64,000 nt of DNA, from the NCBI RefSeq assembly GCF_036924535.1, contig NZ_JAZHRT010000001.1, positions 2,728,001-2,792,000 of the forward strand, given 5' to 3'. Each line of letters begins with the position of its first letter. The first letter of the stretch is position 1. Source of the stretch: Bradyrhizobium sp. AZCC 2262. Its GTDB lineage: Bacteria > Pseudomonadota > Alphaproteobacteria > Rhizobiales > Xanthobacteraceae. The notes beneath the pieces were generated by a model. The model did no database searches, was not told where the DNA came from, and was given only the letters and a program-made list of their open reading frames with translations. A program made the translations under genes and the position numbers. Shown in pieces: positions 1 to 7,565 of the stretch.

Positions 1-642
1 CCCGGCAATAGTGGCGGCCCGGCATTCGGCGAGAGTGGCATCCTGGTCGGCTTTGCCGTTAGCGGAATCGTCAAATGGAAACATGGCGACGATGAAATCG
101 TCGTCCAAAACGTCAACTTCGTAATTCCGACTTACAATTTGCTTCAGGGTCCCTTAGCACCGCTGCTGGATGAGCTGCCGCCACCGCCACAGCGCTGCTG
201 GCGGCTGGCAAGCGCTCCGGCGCCTCTTGATCTTTCGGCGTTATCTAATTCGGTCATCAAGACATCCTCGTTTATCTGTTCGACGACAAGCGAAGGCACG
301 CCTACGTGCTCCACTATTCCCTTCCCCATCAATGCAGTTCGATTGCCATCGCGCTTCTCACATAGCTTCACGGTGGCTCGCGCGAAAGAATTGCAACTGG
401 GAGGTCCGCCGAAAGATTTCAGCAGTTACGATGAGGCCTTTGCAGCAGAACCTGGATACACCATCACAGACTGCCGCCCCCAAATCTCGAGTACTAACAA
501 TGCTGACCAGATAGCTTGTAAAGTTAGCAGCGATAAAAGAAGCGCAAACCTAAACTTCCGGCTCGGTAGTGGCTGGGGCTTCGAGCGAACCACCGGCTGG
601 CTTCATGCCACCGTGACGCTTGTCCAAAAAAGGAACGACTAA
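1..642 (+). CDS. Trypsin-like serine protease, C-terminal part (cut by window edge)
   Basis: The frame is open from base 1 to a stop at 640-642. It opens with P-G-N-S-G-G-P, the catalytic-serine motif of trypsin-like (S1/S1C) peptidases, followed by hydrophobic beta strands (ILVGFAVSGIV, NFVIPT) typical of the end of the protease domain. A proline-rich linker and a tail of about 150 residues that I cannot assign follow. The His and Asp of the triad would lie upstream of the window. Substrate and location are unknown. It is unrelated in its tail to the second trypsin-like protease at 30997-32379. Confidence 0.75.
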   Translation, partial: PGNSGGPAFGESGILVGFAVSGIVKWKHGDDEIVVQNVNFVIPTYNLLQGPLAPLLDELPPPPQRCWRLASAPAPLDLSALSNSVIKTSSFICSTTSEGTPTCSTIPFPINAVRLPSRFSHSFTVARAKELQLGGPPKDFSSYDEAFAAEPGYTITDCRPQISSTNNADQIACKVSSDKRSANLNFRLGSGWGFERTTGWLHATVTLVQKRND

Positions 643-691
643 ACAGGAAACGTCTTGCAGCTAGCGCGCACGATTGGACGACTCAATCAGC

Positions 692-1022
692 ATGGCAATC
701 ATTACCTCTGCCAACACCATATTCACCGTCGGGCACTCAAACAGATCTCTATCTGAATTTTTCGATATCCTGAGCTCAGCTCAAATAGGCATTGTGGTCG
801 ACGTACGACGGTTCCCAGCGTCGCGCCGGCCCCCCATTTCAACATCGGCCCACTAAGAGACGAACTTCAGGCAGCTGGGATTTATTTGTCGTGGCGAAGC
901 ATCGGGCCATCTATCCTCCAACTTCAACGATGGTTGGGCTCCGGGATCTCTCCGCTATTATGCGGACTATGCGGGCAGCCCATCCTTTCAGAAGGCCCTG
1001 GATCTGCTTGACTGTAATTCGG
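692..1022 (+). pseudogene. DUF488 family protein, frameshifted and truncated
   Basis: The first frame from ATG 692 reads TVGHSNRSLSEFFD and VVDVRRFPASRR, the N-terminal signature of DUF488 proteins. After a run of six C near 830-836 the expected PHFN continues one frame over (PHFNIGPLRDELQAAGIY). A second shift near 910-925 leads to NDGWAPGSLRYYADYAGSP, also characteristic. The C-terminal Cys/His segment expected in this family is not found, because the sequence runs into IS21-like repeats. With two shifts and a missing end it cannot make a normal product. Confidence 0.8.
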
Positions 1023-1053
1023 CGTACTCTTGGACCCCGTATCGGCGTCAAAG

Positions 1054-1155
1054 CTTGACCCCCAGCTGGCACTGCTGACACCGTTGAACTGCCATCGGAA
1101 AGTTCATCGCGTGCGGGGTCAATGTTGGAAGCCGATAGGGGTCAAAGTTCGGCGC
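1054..1155. mobile_element. Possible remnant of an IS21-type element end
   Basis: Within about 100 bp there are three copies of a GGGGTCAA-type octamer: one inverted at 1057-1064 and two direct at 1114-1121 and 1138-1145. The direct copies sit beside GTTGGAAGCCGATA. Multiple terminal repeats of this style are typical of IS21-family ends. No transposase (istA/istB) is present, so this would be a terminal scar only. It separates the truncated DUF488 gene from the minus-strand gene at 1119-1352 and overlaps the 3' end of the latter. Confidence 0.35.
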
Positions 1156-1352
1156 CTATTCACACACATCCGCTCGTTCGAGCTTTCGCAAAGCAGCTTA
1201 TCCGCTTGCTGGATGAGGGCTTCCCCCTTCGCCCGCGTCTCCGCCGATTGGCTAGCCAGGATGTTCGCCATCGCGCGCGCCTTGCCGAGCTCTTTCGCCA
1301 GAGCCTTGCGATCACCGCCCGACACGGGCGTAGGGTGATACTTCGGAGCCAT
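1119..1352 (-). CDS. Small hypothetical protein with overprinted C-terminus
   Basis: ATG at 1352 gives 77 residues. Residues 1-65 (MAPKYHPTPVSGGDRKAL, then a charged Ala-rich amphipathic helix) look like a genuine soluble helical protein. The last dozen residues (RRRTLTPIGFQH) are translated from the IS21-like repeat, so the native C-terminus has probably been replaced. It lies 46 bp downstream of the gene at 1399-1794 on the same strand and may share its transcript. Function unknown; no strong Shine-Dalgarno sequence is visible. Confidence 0.5.
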   Translation of the reverse strand: MAPKYHPTPVSGGDRKALAKELGKARAMANILASQSAETRAKGEALIQQADKLLCESSNERMCVNRRRTLTPIGFQH

Positions 1353-1398
1353 CCGGACATCCAAGTGCAAAGAGATCGGATAGGCGATCCGGAGCGGG

Positions 1399-1794
1399 TT
1401 ACGGCGTCTCGAACGCCGGCCAGCACCCGTCTTCTTCGTGTCTTCCGGTGCGCTGTTGGCAGGTGTTGTCGAGCAGCCGTTGCGCGACGTCCTTCCAGAC
1501 CGCGTTGCCGCCATACAATCGGACTGCATCGGCGGTCTGGATTTCCACGGTCCGCTCGCAGCGGCGGCAGGAGATCCGCAGCACGTGGCGCTGAATTTCG
1601 GATAGACGTCGTTGCCGCAGCTGGGCTCCGGTCGCATCGGCGCGAGGGTCTTTAAGGACCGATTCCCAGTATTCGGCCGGGAGGGGCGCATCCGGAGCCG
1701 CAGCGGAGGGGGCCCGACTGCGGACGGCTTCTGCGGCCAGCTTTTCCATCTGTTTCGGGGTCGGCATGCGCCAGCTCACGGGTCGGTCTGTCAT
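1399..1794 (-). CDS. Conserved-type hypothetical protein with CxxC
   Basis: 131 residues from ATG 1794. The middle carries a compact folded-looking segment (RHVLRISCRRCERTVEIQT, then DAVRLYGGNAVWKDVAQRLL) with one Cys-x-x-Cys pair and a further Cys nearby (NTCQQRTGRHEEDGCWP), which suggests a small metal-binding domain of the type common in Bradyrhizobium hypothetical proteins. The N-terminus is Ala/Pro-rich and probably disordered. The first gene of a possible pair with 1119-1352. I do not know its function. Confidence 0.65.
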   Translation of the reverse strand: MTDRPVSWRMPTPKQMEKLAAEAVRSRAPSAAAPDAPLPAEYWESVLKDPRADATGAQLRQRRLSEIQRHVLRISCRRCERTVEIQTADAVRLYGGNAVWKDVAQRLLDNTCQQRTGRHEEDGCWPAFETP

Positions 1795-2004
1795 CCCGAA
1801 TTAGAACATAAAGAGAACAAAAGTCGAGTCCGCTCACGACCGCGCCGAGAAAAAATCATCCTATTCGAAGGGTCGCGATGTCGGAACCAAGCCGGGTCGT
1901 TCGTCTTGAATCCGGCAATCAGTATTGGAGTTCCCCGTCATGGCCCCGCGCGCTAACTGGAAAGGCTTCCTGCTAGGACAGCACAGACGGCCCATGGGCG
2001 CGCG

Positions 2005-2211
2005 ATGCCATCAGTGAAGCGCCGAGCGTCAAAAATCTTGGATGAGTACGGTGCAGCGCAATCCAAATTGATCGGCAAAGCCGTCGTGCTTACCGACGGA
2101 AAAGCCGGCACGGTGGTGAACGTTTGGCTGGATGAATTGCACGGGCTCCGGATTTCCATCGAAGGTCATGAGGGAAGATGGCCGGTCTCAACCATCAAGT
2201 TTGAGTCCTAG
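2005..2211 (+). CDS. Small PRC-barrel-like hypothetical protein
   Basis: 68 residues from ATG 2005. The sequence has a small beta-barrel look: GKAVVLTDGKAGTVVNVWLD, then GLRISIEGHEGRWPVSTIKF. This resembles short PRC-barrel-type proteins of rhizobia, but the assignment rests on pattern only. A basic N-terminal stretch (MPSVKRRASK) could contact nucleic acid or membrane. It stands alone between a minus-strand gene and a possible minus-strand micropeptide. Function unknown. Confidence 0.6.
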   Translation: MPSVKRRASKILDEYGAAQSKLIGKAVVLTDGKAGTVVNVWLDELHGLRISIEGHEGRWPVSTIKFES

Positions 2212-2252
2212 CCCGCGCATCGGCTGCGCGTTGCCCAGATCGCGCGCTCCTT

Positions 2253-2354
2253 TCAAAGCATTCCAACCAAAATGAAAAGCCCGACCTCGGAAAGGAAGGT
2301 GCCGCTCATGATCGCGACCGTAAGGAACACGTCGCCCGGCGAGAGTGAGTTCAT
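2253..2354 (-). CDS. Possible 33-residue membrane micropeptide
   Basis: ATG at 2354 is preceded by GAGG at a good distance (GCGAGGCATTC-ATG). The peptide is almost wholly hydrophobic after its first eight residues (VFLTVAIMSGTFLSEVGLF), consistent with a single membrane segment. The frame stays open upstream to 2486 but that part looks non-coding. It is too short to judge by composition, so it is offered as a candidate only. Confidence 0.4.
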   Translation of the reverse strand: MNSLSPGDVFLTVAIMSGTFLSEVGLFILVGML

Positions 2355-2481
2355 GAATGCCTCGCATCTTGCGAAGCCCCGGGAGAAATCATTCAGGCTG
2401 GAAAATGTTTCGGTTCCAAACGCAGGCGGCGCGACATCGCAGGCTTGGCTCAATATGAACGAAGGCCGCCAACTGAGGCGT

Positions 2482-2653
2482 GACAAAGGGATATGGATTC
2501 ATTCAACCCGACAGCGGGGGCAAGGATGTTTTCGTGCACATCTCGGCCGTCGAAAAAGCGGGACTGAGTAGTCTCAATGAGGGGGCTAAGGTGAGCTACG
2601 AAGAAATGAGCAACCGTGGCAAGACGTCCGCCGAAAATCTGAGAGTCGGATAA
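2482..2653 (+). pseudogene. Cold-shock protein (CspA family), 5'-truncated
   Basis: Reading GGATATGGATTC onward gives [38 protein letters not shown] and SAENLRVG before a stop at 2651-2653. This is nearly the same as the intact cold-shock gene at 13169-13369 and includes both RNA-binding motifs. The first 12 or so residues and the start codon are missing: the sequence upstream is out of frame and includes a GGCCGCCAACTGAGGC repeat at 2464-2479. The break seems to be a rearrangement at that repeat, not a point mutation. Confidence 0.85.
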
Positions 2654-3003
2654 AGTTAATTTCCTAGGTGACAAAGCGAACAGACCCTTGTGGCTATTCT
2701 GACCTAAGGTGTTCGTTTCATCATTCGGAATGTTGCGAATCGCCCGGCCAAAAGCCCGGCTTTTCGTTTGGGAAAGAAACGGCCCCAGCTGGGGATGGGC
2801 TGGGGCCGTTATTCCAATGCGCCAGGCGGGACTGCCGGCGCCAACATCTGAGCAAAACAAACACTGGGACCAGATGCGATGGATCGCAGCGCGACGCCCT
2901 CAATAGCTAATAGCTCAAGGAGCTCTAATTTTGCCGGCACCCCACACGATTTGGGAGCGCATCGCGTCAAAGGCACGGCGCAAGTAGTTCGAAAGCGTTC
3001 TGT
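2654..3003. other. Intergenic region, hairpins only
   Basis: No gene is recognisable. It contains the strong hairpin described separately (2779-2809) and, just before it, a short palindromic AAAAGCCCGGCTTTT element near 2749-2765. ORFs here are antisense or low-complexity readings of these repeats. Confidence 0.5.
2779..2809 (+). terminator. Strong hairpin, probable terminator or repeat
   Basis: Perfect 11-bp inverted repeat ACGGCCCCAGC / GCTGGGGCCGT with a 9-nt loop, downstream of the broken cold-shock gene. It is followed by TATTCC, not a clean T run. The right arm and the following bases (GGGGCCGTnATTCCAAnGCG) recur after the intact cold-shock gene at about 13423-13442, so it belongs to a dispersed sequence family. 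Confidence 0.55.
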
Positions 3004-3171
3004 TTAAACGCGTTCTGCTGCGACCGGCTTATCAGGGACTGTAAGCGGACTTTGAGCCCATTTCACCGCAGGGTCGTCACAACTTATGCATTGGAGCTCG
3101 GTGCGGCCGGAGATGGTGACAACCGGGACCACACGTTTTCCGCATTTCGGGCACCGCGTTACTCGATCCAT
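3004..3171 (-). CDS. 55-residue zinc-ribbon protein
   Basis: ATG at 3171 has an excellent Shine-Dalgarno (GGAGGATCTC-ATG). The product begins MDRVTRCPKCGKRVVPV and later has LQCISCDDPAVKW: two CxxC pairs about 18 residues apart, the geometry of a small zinc ribbon that binds nucleic acid or protein. The tail (residues 36-55) is Pro/Val-rich. Part of the family of tiny zinc proteins frequent in Bradyrhizobium. Partner and role unknown. Confidence 0.7.
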   Translation of the reverse strand: MDRVTRCPKCGKRVVPVVTISGRTELQCISCDDPAVKWAQSPLTVPDKPVAAERV

Positions 3172-3460
3172 GAGATCCTCCCGATTACCTCTAACTGAAC
3201 TTTCGAGAGCAATTCATGCAGCATAGACCCGTGATCATGAGACCTGGAGTCTAATCGGCGACAAATGTCGAGGTCAGGTTAGGCTACCTTTGTTCCCGGA
3301 CGGTTTAGCGGGGCCTGGAAAATCTGGGCGACCCACCACTGTTCAAACCTTCTTTTGAAGATCCGGAGGGATGATACTCATACCCAAAACTCCGCGTTGG
3401 CGTCGCCCCGGTCAACGGTCATCAACGCGCGCCCTGCTTAAGCCGTCCACCTCAATCGCG

Positions 3461-3859
3461 CTATCTCTTCGAAGGCTGGGCTTTCGGTAGTGTAACCGAC
3501 GTTGCAACGGACGGTGCCGGGATATTGGCAACCGACTGCTGGAGGGCGTCGAGCTTCTCAGTAAGCGTCGCAATTTGCTTGGAAAGCTTTTTCGTCTCGG
3601 CCTGCTGAGCTACGAGCTGATCTTGAACGATTTGCAGTTGGTCGACGGCCTGCTGCTGAGTTACCTCAAGCCCCTTCGTCGTCTCGATAAGCTCGTCTGA
3701 AGCTCGCGGCGCGGCTTCCTTGCTTGCACTAAAGGCCCACACGGTCCAGCCGCCACCGATTAGGACGAACGCGGCGACCAGAGGAATGATCAGTTGCCAG
3801 CGAGCACGTACAACAGCATGACCCAATTGCGGTTTGCGAGAATATGCCGCGTCAACCAT
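3461..3859 (-). CDS. Membrane-anchored coiled-coil protein
   Basis: 132 residues from ATG 3859. A basic N-terminus is followed by one transmembrane segment at about residues 22-44 (LIIPLVAAFVLIGGGWTVWAF), then a long heptad-patterned helix from about 60 to 112 (LEVTQQQAVDQLQIVQDQL, KKLSKQIATLTEKLDALQ) and a short Ser/Pro-rich tail. The predicted topology is a cytoplasmic N-terminus with a periplasmic coiled coil. The next gene upstream is distant, so it is probably monocistronic. Function unknown; a structural or envelope-stress role is only a guess. Confidence 0.75.
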   Translation of the reverse strand: MVDAAYSRKPQLGHAVVRARWQLIIPLVAAFVLIGGGWTVWAFSASKEAAPRASDELIETTKGLEVTQQQAVDQLQIVQDQLVAQQAETKKLSKQIATLTEKLDALQQSVANIPAPSVATSVTLPKAQPSKR

Positions 3860-4450
3860 GGGGGACCTCTTTAGGTTTTTGCCACGAGCTTCCCAACCTT
3901 CAAGATACCGTCCTTCAAGATACCGGACTTAAAGACAGCGCACACAAACATCTGTATGCGGTCATCGGACAAACATTGGCACGGAAAGCACCAACCAATT
4001 GAAATCATTGACGCTCTTTAGCGCCGTCGTGTCGCACAAGTCAATGCAATGAGTTAGCAAAGAGGCTCCGCGCGGTAGCCATCAACCACCAGCGGTGACG
4101 AAAAACCAACGCGGCCGATGGGCACCTAAACCGTGCGGCCCCCTATCGGTGGAGGGGGGCCTTTTGGACTATTAGTGGCAGGTGAGCTCTCAGATTTTCC
4201 AAGCTCCAGTGCGCCGAGGAGGGTGATCGAGTAGGCGCGCGGTCATTTCGCCTATTGGCACATCGCGTCAGTTAGCGCGGTGCAGCGACATGTCCGAAGT
4301 TGCGGGTAGACCGGAAGTAACCGGCCTGCGGTCAGAACGTCGCTAGGACCCATACCGGACATCACGCCTGCGTACTGGCAGCCCGTGGCGGTGCGAGCCG
4401 TCCCTTGCCTGAGCGGAAACAGGAACGGCCCCGACTCTCTGCAATGAAGC
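3860..4450. other. Intergenic region with one hairpin
   Basis: No gene is supported. It contains a short duplicated phrase (CAAGATACCG, 3900-3925), the promoter side of the coiled-coil gene, and the hairpin at 4137-4165. ORFs overlapping its right part are shadows of the SDR gene. Confidence 0.5.
4137..4165 (+). terminator. GC-rich hairpin followed by TTTT
   Basis: GGCCCCCT and AGGGGGGCC form an 8-bp stem with one bulged G, followed directly by TTTT. This is the form of an intrinsic terminator for plus-strand transcription, yet no plus-strand gene is visible upstream. It may end an unannotated small RNA. Confidence 0.45.
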
Positions 4451-5212
4451 TCAAGCGCCCACGGGCGAAATGGCTGAGACCCCGCCGTCGATCAGGAAGT
4501 CTGCTCCGACGATGTACGCGGAATCGTCCGAGGCGAGATAAACCGCCAGCTTCGCGATTTCCGACGGATCGGCCATCCGCTTGCTGGGATTGTTGGTTGC
4601 AAGGACGCCCTTGACCGCGTCGCCCTGCTCTTCGCCTGCGAAGCGACCGAACATCGCCGTGTCCGTCGGGCCTGGGCTTAGGGTATTCACGCGAATCCCG
4701 CGGCCGACGAGCTCGGCGCTGAGGATTCGCGCGAGATGGACGACCGCGGCCTTGCAGGTCGAGACGGTCGAGGTCGTCGGCCACCCCTTGCGCGCGCCAA
4801 CGGACGCATTGATGACGACAGACGAGCCCGGCCTGAGCAGCGGCAAGGCCTTTTGAATGGTGAAGTAAGCCCCTTTGAAATTGGAGCCTATCACCATGTC
4901 GAAGCTTTGCTCTGTCACCTCTTCGAACGGCAGGAACTCGCTGTAACCTGCATTTACGAACAGGCCGTCCAGGTGCCCGAACTCCCGCTTGATCGTGGCG
5001 AACATCGTATCGAGGTCGGCGAGTTTGCTGACGTCCGCGCGAACGGCGAGACTTCCGGCTCCCAGCGTCCCTTTGGCCGCCTGCAGCGTCCTCTCATTCA
5101 AGCCGCAGATGGCGACGCGCGCGCCCTCTCGGTCGAATTCCTGCGCTGTGGCCAGCCCGATCCCGCTGTTACCGCCGGTGATAAGGATATTCTTGTCCGT
5201 TAGCCTACCCAT
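4451..5212 (-). CDS. Short-chain dehydrogenase/reductase lacking the catalytic Tyr
   Basis: Classical-length SDR. I choose ATG 5212 (253 residues) because AGGAG lies 8 nt upstream; the frame also allows GTG 5221 or ATG 5218. In this numbering the NAD(P) motif TGGNSGIG is at 12-19, NAG at 87-89, the structural Asn at 111 and the catalytic Ser at 137. The YxxxK motif, however, reads V-S-T-C-K: Lys154 is kept but the catalytic Tyr position (150) is Val. The cofactor fold is complete, down to the C-terminal dimer strand (GADFLIDGGVSA). It probably shares a transcript with the Rrf2-type regulator 52 bp upstream. With no Tyr it may be a weak or altered oxidoreductase, or a binding protein. Confidence 0.85.
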   Translation of the reverse strand: MGRLTDKNILITGGNSGIGLATAQEFDREGARVAICGLNERTLQAAKGTLGAGSLAVRADVSKLADLDTMFATIKREFGHLDGLFVNAGYSEFLPFEEVTEQSFDMVIGSNFKGAYFTIQKALPLLRPGSSVVINASVGARKGWPTTSTVSTCKAAVVHLARILSAELVGRGIRVNTLSPGPTDTAMFGRFAGEEQGDAVKGVLATNNPSKRMADPSEIAKLAVYLASDDSAYIVGADFLIDGGVSAISPVGA

Positions 5213-5264
5213 TGTCATCACTCCTTATTAAACATATCCGTGTCAGTTACAATTTCAGGCAAAT

Positions 5265-5678
5265 TTAGCCGACGCCGCGTACCAGCTCCGCGAGACTCGT
5301 TTTGCTGAGAGCCTGCTCAACGGCGTCGTTCGCAGCGTTGAAGATTGGGCCGAGCCTTCGTTTCATCGCGCAGGCCACCGCGCATCCTTCATGCACTTGG
5401 CTGCGCATGGCAAAAACGCCGGTCTCGCTTTCAACCGCCTTGTAGATCTGACCGAGTGTTATGCGAGATGCCGGGCGCCGGAGACCGACGCCGCCATGAC
5501 GGCCTTGGCAAAGAGCGACCAGGCCCTCCCGCTCGAGGAGCTTGAGGATCTTCCGCACCACGACCGGGTTGGTCTGGAGGCTTTTCGCGATTGCCTCCGA
5601 AGTCGTTCCCTCGTCGCCGGCGTAAGCGACGAAGCTCATGATGTGGACGGCACTCGCCATACGACTGTTCGCGGTCAT
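5265..5678 (-). CDS. Rrf2-family transcriptional regulator
   Basis: 137 residues from ATG 5678. The N-terminal winged helix (MASAVHIMSFVAYA, TTSEAIAKSLQTNPVVVRKILKLL, REGLVALCQGRHGGVGLRRP) and the following ITLGQIYKAVE are characteristic of Rrf2 proteins of the YwnA type. Three Cys are present (Leu-Cys-Gln in the wing and GCAVACAM at about 99-104), but not in the CX5-7CX3-6C spacing of the Fe-S members, so a cluster is doubtful. It heads an apparent operon with the SDR gene. A candidate promoter with an overlapping dyad sits immediately upstream, which suggests autoregulation. Confidence 0.88.
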   Translation of the reverse strand: MTANSRMASAVHIMSFVAYAGDEGTTSEAIAKSLQTNPVVVRKILKLLEREGLVALCQGRHGGVGLRRPASRITLGQIYKAVESETGVFAMRSQVHEGCAVACAMKRRLGPIFNAANDAVEQALSKTSLAELVRGVG

Positions 5679-5714
5679 AACGGTAACGATACCAGTTACA
5701 TTTAAGGCTGTCAA
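5678..5714 (-). promoter_or_regulatory. Candidate promoter and operator of the rrf2-SDR operon
   Basis: On the minus strand TTGACA (5709-5714) is separated by exactly 17 nt from TATCGT (5686-5691). The ATG of the regulator begins only 7 nt after this -10 box, so transcription would start at or next to the start codon (leaderless mRNA). Overlapping the -10 is a near-palindrome, TAACtGGTA-TCG-TTACCGTTA (5678-5698), well placed for a repressor. No Shine-Dalgarno precedes the ATG, in agreement with leaderless translation. Confidence 0.55.
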
Positions 5715-6249
5715 GCTCGAGCGTCGCGTCCGATCGCCCCGATCCCCGCCAGCACAGGCGGTGTTCCCGGTGATGCCGGCGTTGTCGACCAAGTGGGCAG
5801 TGTTGCCGTCGCCGCCGGCTGGCTGGCTGAGCAGTGACTCATCGCGGCCTTGTGAGAAAGTTGGCGGCGCCGCAGTACGAAACCCTAGTGGGTGAGTCGT
5901 GGCAAGTTCGAGCTTATCATCAATCGCAGGCGGCAAAGGCGTAGTGCATCGCGACTTCCGCCGAGCCGCTCTTGCTGACGAGCTGATTGGGTAGTCTGAC
6001 AGTTTGCTGCGGCGCACGAGTCCGGATTTGGCACTTTTCGGACGTGTGGCGTTGTCAGACCTACGTCTGTTATGCGAACAAAAGCGGAATCAAATTTTGC
6101 TGCGTCACGACACCCAGACCGCGAGGGAGTTGGTTTGGGAGCCACTGATGATTTTCCAAACGCCAAGTCGATACGCAAACGAAAAATAATCGAATACGCA
6201 CGTGACTGGCCACGCTGGCTATCGTGGCCAGTCCCGGTTCTGTCGGTAC
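5715..6249. other. Intergenic region, nothing recognised
   Basis: ORFs run through on both strands, but none has a start signal or a recognisable domain. The minus-strand extension upstream of the Rrf2 gene (a Gly/Asn/Thr-rich reading near 5730-5830) has no family resemblance that I can name. It could be a decayed gene. Confidence 0.4.
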
Positions 6250-6429
6250 TTAGGCACGCATTGAAAGTGATATGCCAAGCTTCGCAGCCATCACGCTCGT
6301 AGCGCCCGGAGTTCTCTTTAATGATTTCGCTATCTTTGTGACGCCATCCTTAGCTTTTGCCATCGTCTTCATTTGCCGCACGTCTTCCTTTGTCCATTCA
6401 CGACGCACGATCTTCTTAGTCCGGGCCAT
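6250..6429 (-). CDS. Small basic Myb/SANT-like hypothetical protein
   Basis: 59 residues from ATG 6429, preceded by GGAG (GGAGCAAGA-ATG). MARTKKIVRREWTKEDVR, then LKRTPGATSVMAAKLGISL: a Trp-initiated helix and a second helix ending in an SVMAAKLG recognition-like helix. This is the look of short DNA-binding proteins widespread in rhizobia and related to Myb/SANT-type or homeodomain-like folds. Charge is strongly positive. Target unknown. Confidence 0.75.
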   Translation of the reverse strand: MARTKKIVRREWTKEDVRQMKTMAKAKDGVTKIAKSLKRTPGATSVMAAKLGISLSMRA

Positions 6430-6599
6430 TCTTGCTCCATTTTTTTGGGAGCGGCCTTGTATCAAGCACATCCGCAATTGCAATGTCACAGTTAACTTGA
6501 TTCACAAATGAAACGCTCACGAATCCGTGCTTGCGGCTATTTTTGGTAACAATCCTGCGTGTCAGAAAAACTTCCAACTTCTGGCTCGCCTTCACACGA

Positions 6600-6887
6600 T
6601 CACGACACCTTCGGGACATTCTTCAAAGCAGGTTCAACTAATAGACTGCGAAGTTCGTCGATCTGACGTGCGAAATCCAGCGCGTTTGCTCTCAACACTT
6701 CCATGGCACGACCCCGATGACCTTCGCCTTGCAATTCTGCAATTCGCTCATTAAAGGCGTCCAGCGCGTCCTGCAATTTGTGAATTTCGCGCTGAATCGG
6801 AAACCGCAGAGCAGGTAGTTTCTTCACCGCTGGTCGAAGTCTAGAATTTGCTAAACTGTTGCTGGTGGTTTGCCGCTGTTTGGTCAT
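6600..6887 (-). CDS. Hypothetical helical protein
   Basis: ATG 6887 gives 95 residues; TTG 6893 in the same frame is an alternative. GAGG lies upstream (GAGGTTGGCT-ATG). After a basic, Ser/Thr-rich N-terminus comes a continuous amphipathic helix (FPIQREIHKLQDALDAFNER, then IDELRSLLVEPAL), probably a coiled coil. No family recognised. Confidence 0.55.
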   Translation of the reverse strand: MTKQRQTTSNSLANSRLRPAVKKLPALRFPIQREIHKLQDALDAFNERIAELQGEGHRGRAMEVLRANALDFARQIDELRSLLVEPALKNVPKVS

Positions 6888-7329
6888 AGCCAACCTCGAA
6901 TCGCCAGAAAGTCGTTACTTTATCACCCGGCGACGCTGTTGACCTAAATGCTAAGTCGATTGACCGCATGGGCTGCAGTGGCCGCAATCATGAGCACCAC
7001 AAGCGGCGCCGGGGCAAATGGATCCGTTTGCGTAGTTGTTCGCCGGACTACGCAGACGTACTTGGAGAAGGTTCGATCCCAGTTCCTCTCCCTCCGCCAG
7101 CCTCACCGCAGCCAAGTATTCTCCGGGTGGACTGGCTGGCAATTGAGCCCAAAAGAAACAGCGACTTCTGATCGGAGCTCCAGCCTTCGGATCGACAAAG
7201 TTGGCCTTTTTTCTCCGAAAGGTTCGCTTTTCTCCAAACCTCTGGACTCCACTGCTTCCGTACGGTTCTCGAAATTCAACGTTTCGAGCAACTTATAAGA
7301 GCCGATGGAAAGTGGTTCGATCGCTTCTC
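6888..7329. other. Intergenic region
   Basis: A plus-strand ORF (6948-7298) begins with a hydrophobic stretch but has no Shine-Dalgarno and no domain. A phrase resembling the 3' end of a tRNA-Ser (GGTTCGATCCC, then CTCCCTCCGCCA at about 7070-7101) is present but its T-stem does not pair. I do not call a gene here. Confidence 0.4.
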
Positions 7330-7396
7330 TCGGATGGGCGAGTGGCCGATTTCTACCGTCCACTATGTCGAGGTTCGAATCCTCCCGCCCGAGCCA
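7330..7396 (+). other. Degenerate tRNA-like sequence
   Basis: The 67-nt segment ends in CCA. Its first seven bases (TCGGATG) pair with the seven before the discriminator base (CGCCCGA), with one A-C mismatch and one G-U. A T-arm with the standard loop (GAGG-TTCGAAT-CCTC) sits at the right place. I cannot find a sound anticodon stem, and it is short for a tRNA. It may be a decayed tRNA or a relict attachment site. Confidence 0.35.
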
Positions 7397-7416
7397 GACA
7401 GTCCGACAGCCTGATC

Positions 7417-7466
7417 CATCATTCGTAATGACGGGGTCACAGGTTCGAGTCCTGTTTGCGGCACCA
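7417..7466 (+). tRNA. tRNA-Thr (anticodon CGT), 3' fragment
   Basis: The anticodon loop TTCGTAA lies in a weakened stem, followed by variable bases, a perfect T-arm (ACAGG-TTCGAGT-CCTGT), the 3' acceptor strand TTGCGGC, discriminator A and encoded CCA at 7464-7466. The 5' third (acceptor 5' strand and D-arm) is absent: bases upstream do not complement the acceptor. A 3' tRNA fragment is the usual scar of an element that integrates into a tRNA gene. A decayed tyrosine integrase lies about 3 kb away at 10491-10964. Not a functional tRNA. Confidence 0.65.
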
Positions 7467-7565
7467 GCAAAATCATAAACTACTTAGCCCACTTAGCGGC
7501 GTTCCGGAAAAAGCCCTGTGTCGGCACTGTGTCTGCAAACCAGTTACGGCGCGCGGGGTGTCGTC

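Noticed and set aside
7066..7102. tRNA-Ser-like 3' end
   Set aside because: The T-loop and CCA are present but the T-stem does not pair and no other part of a tRNA is visible.
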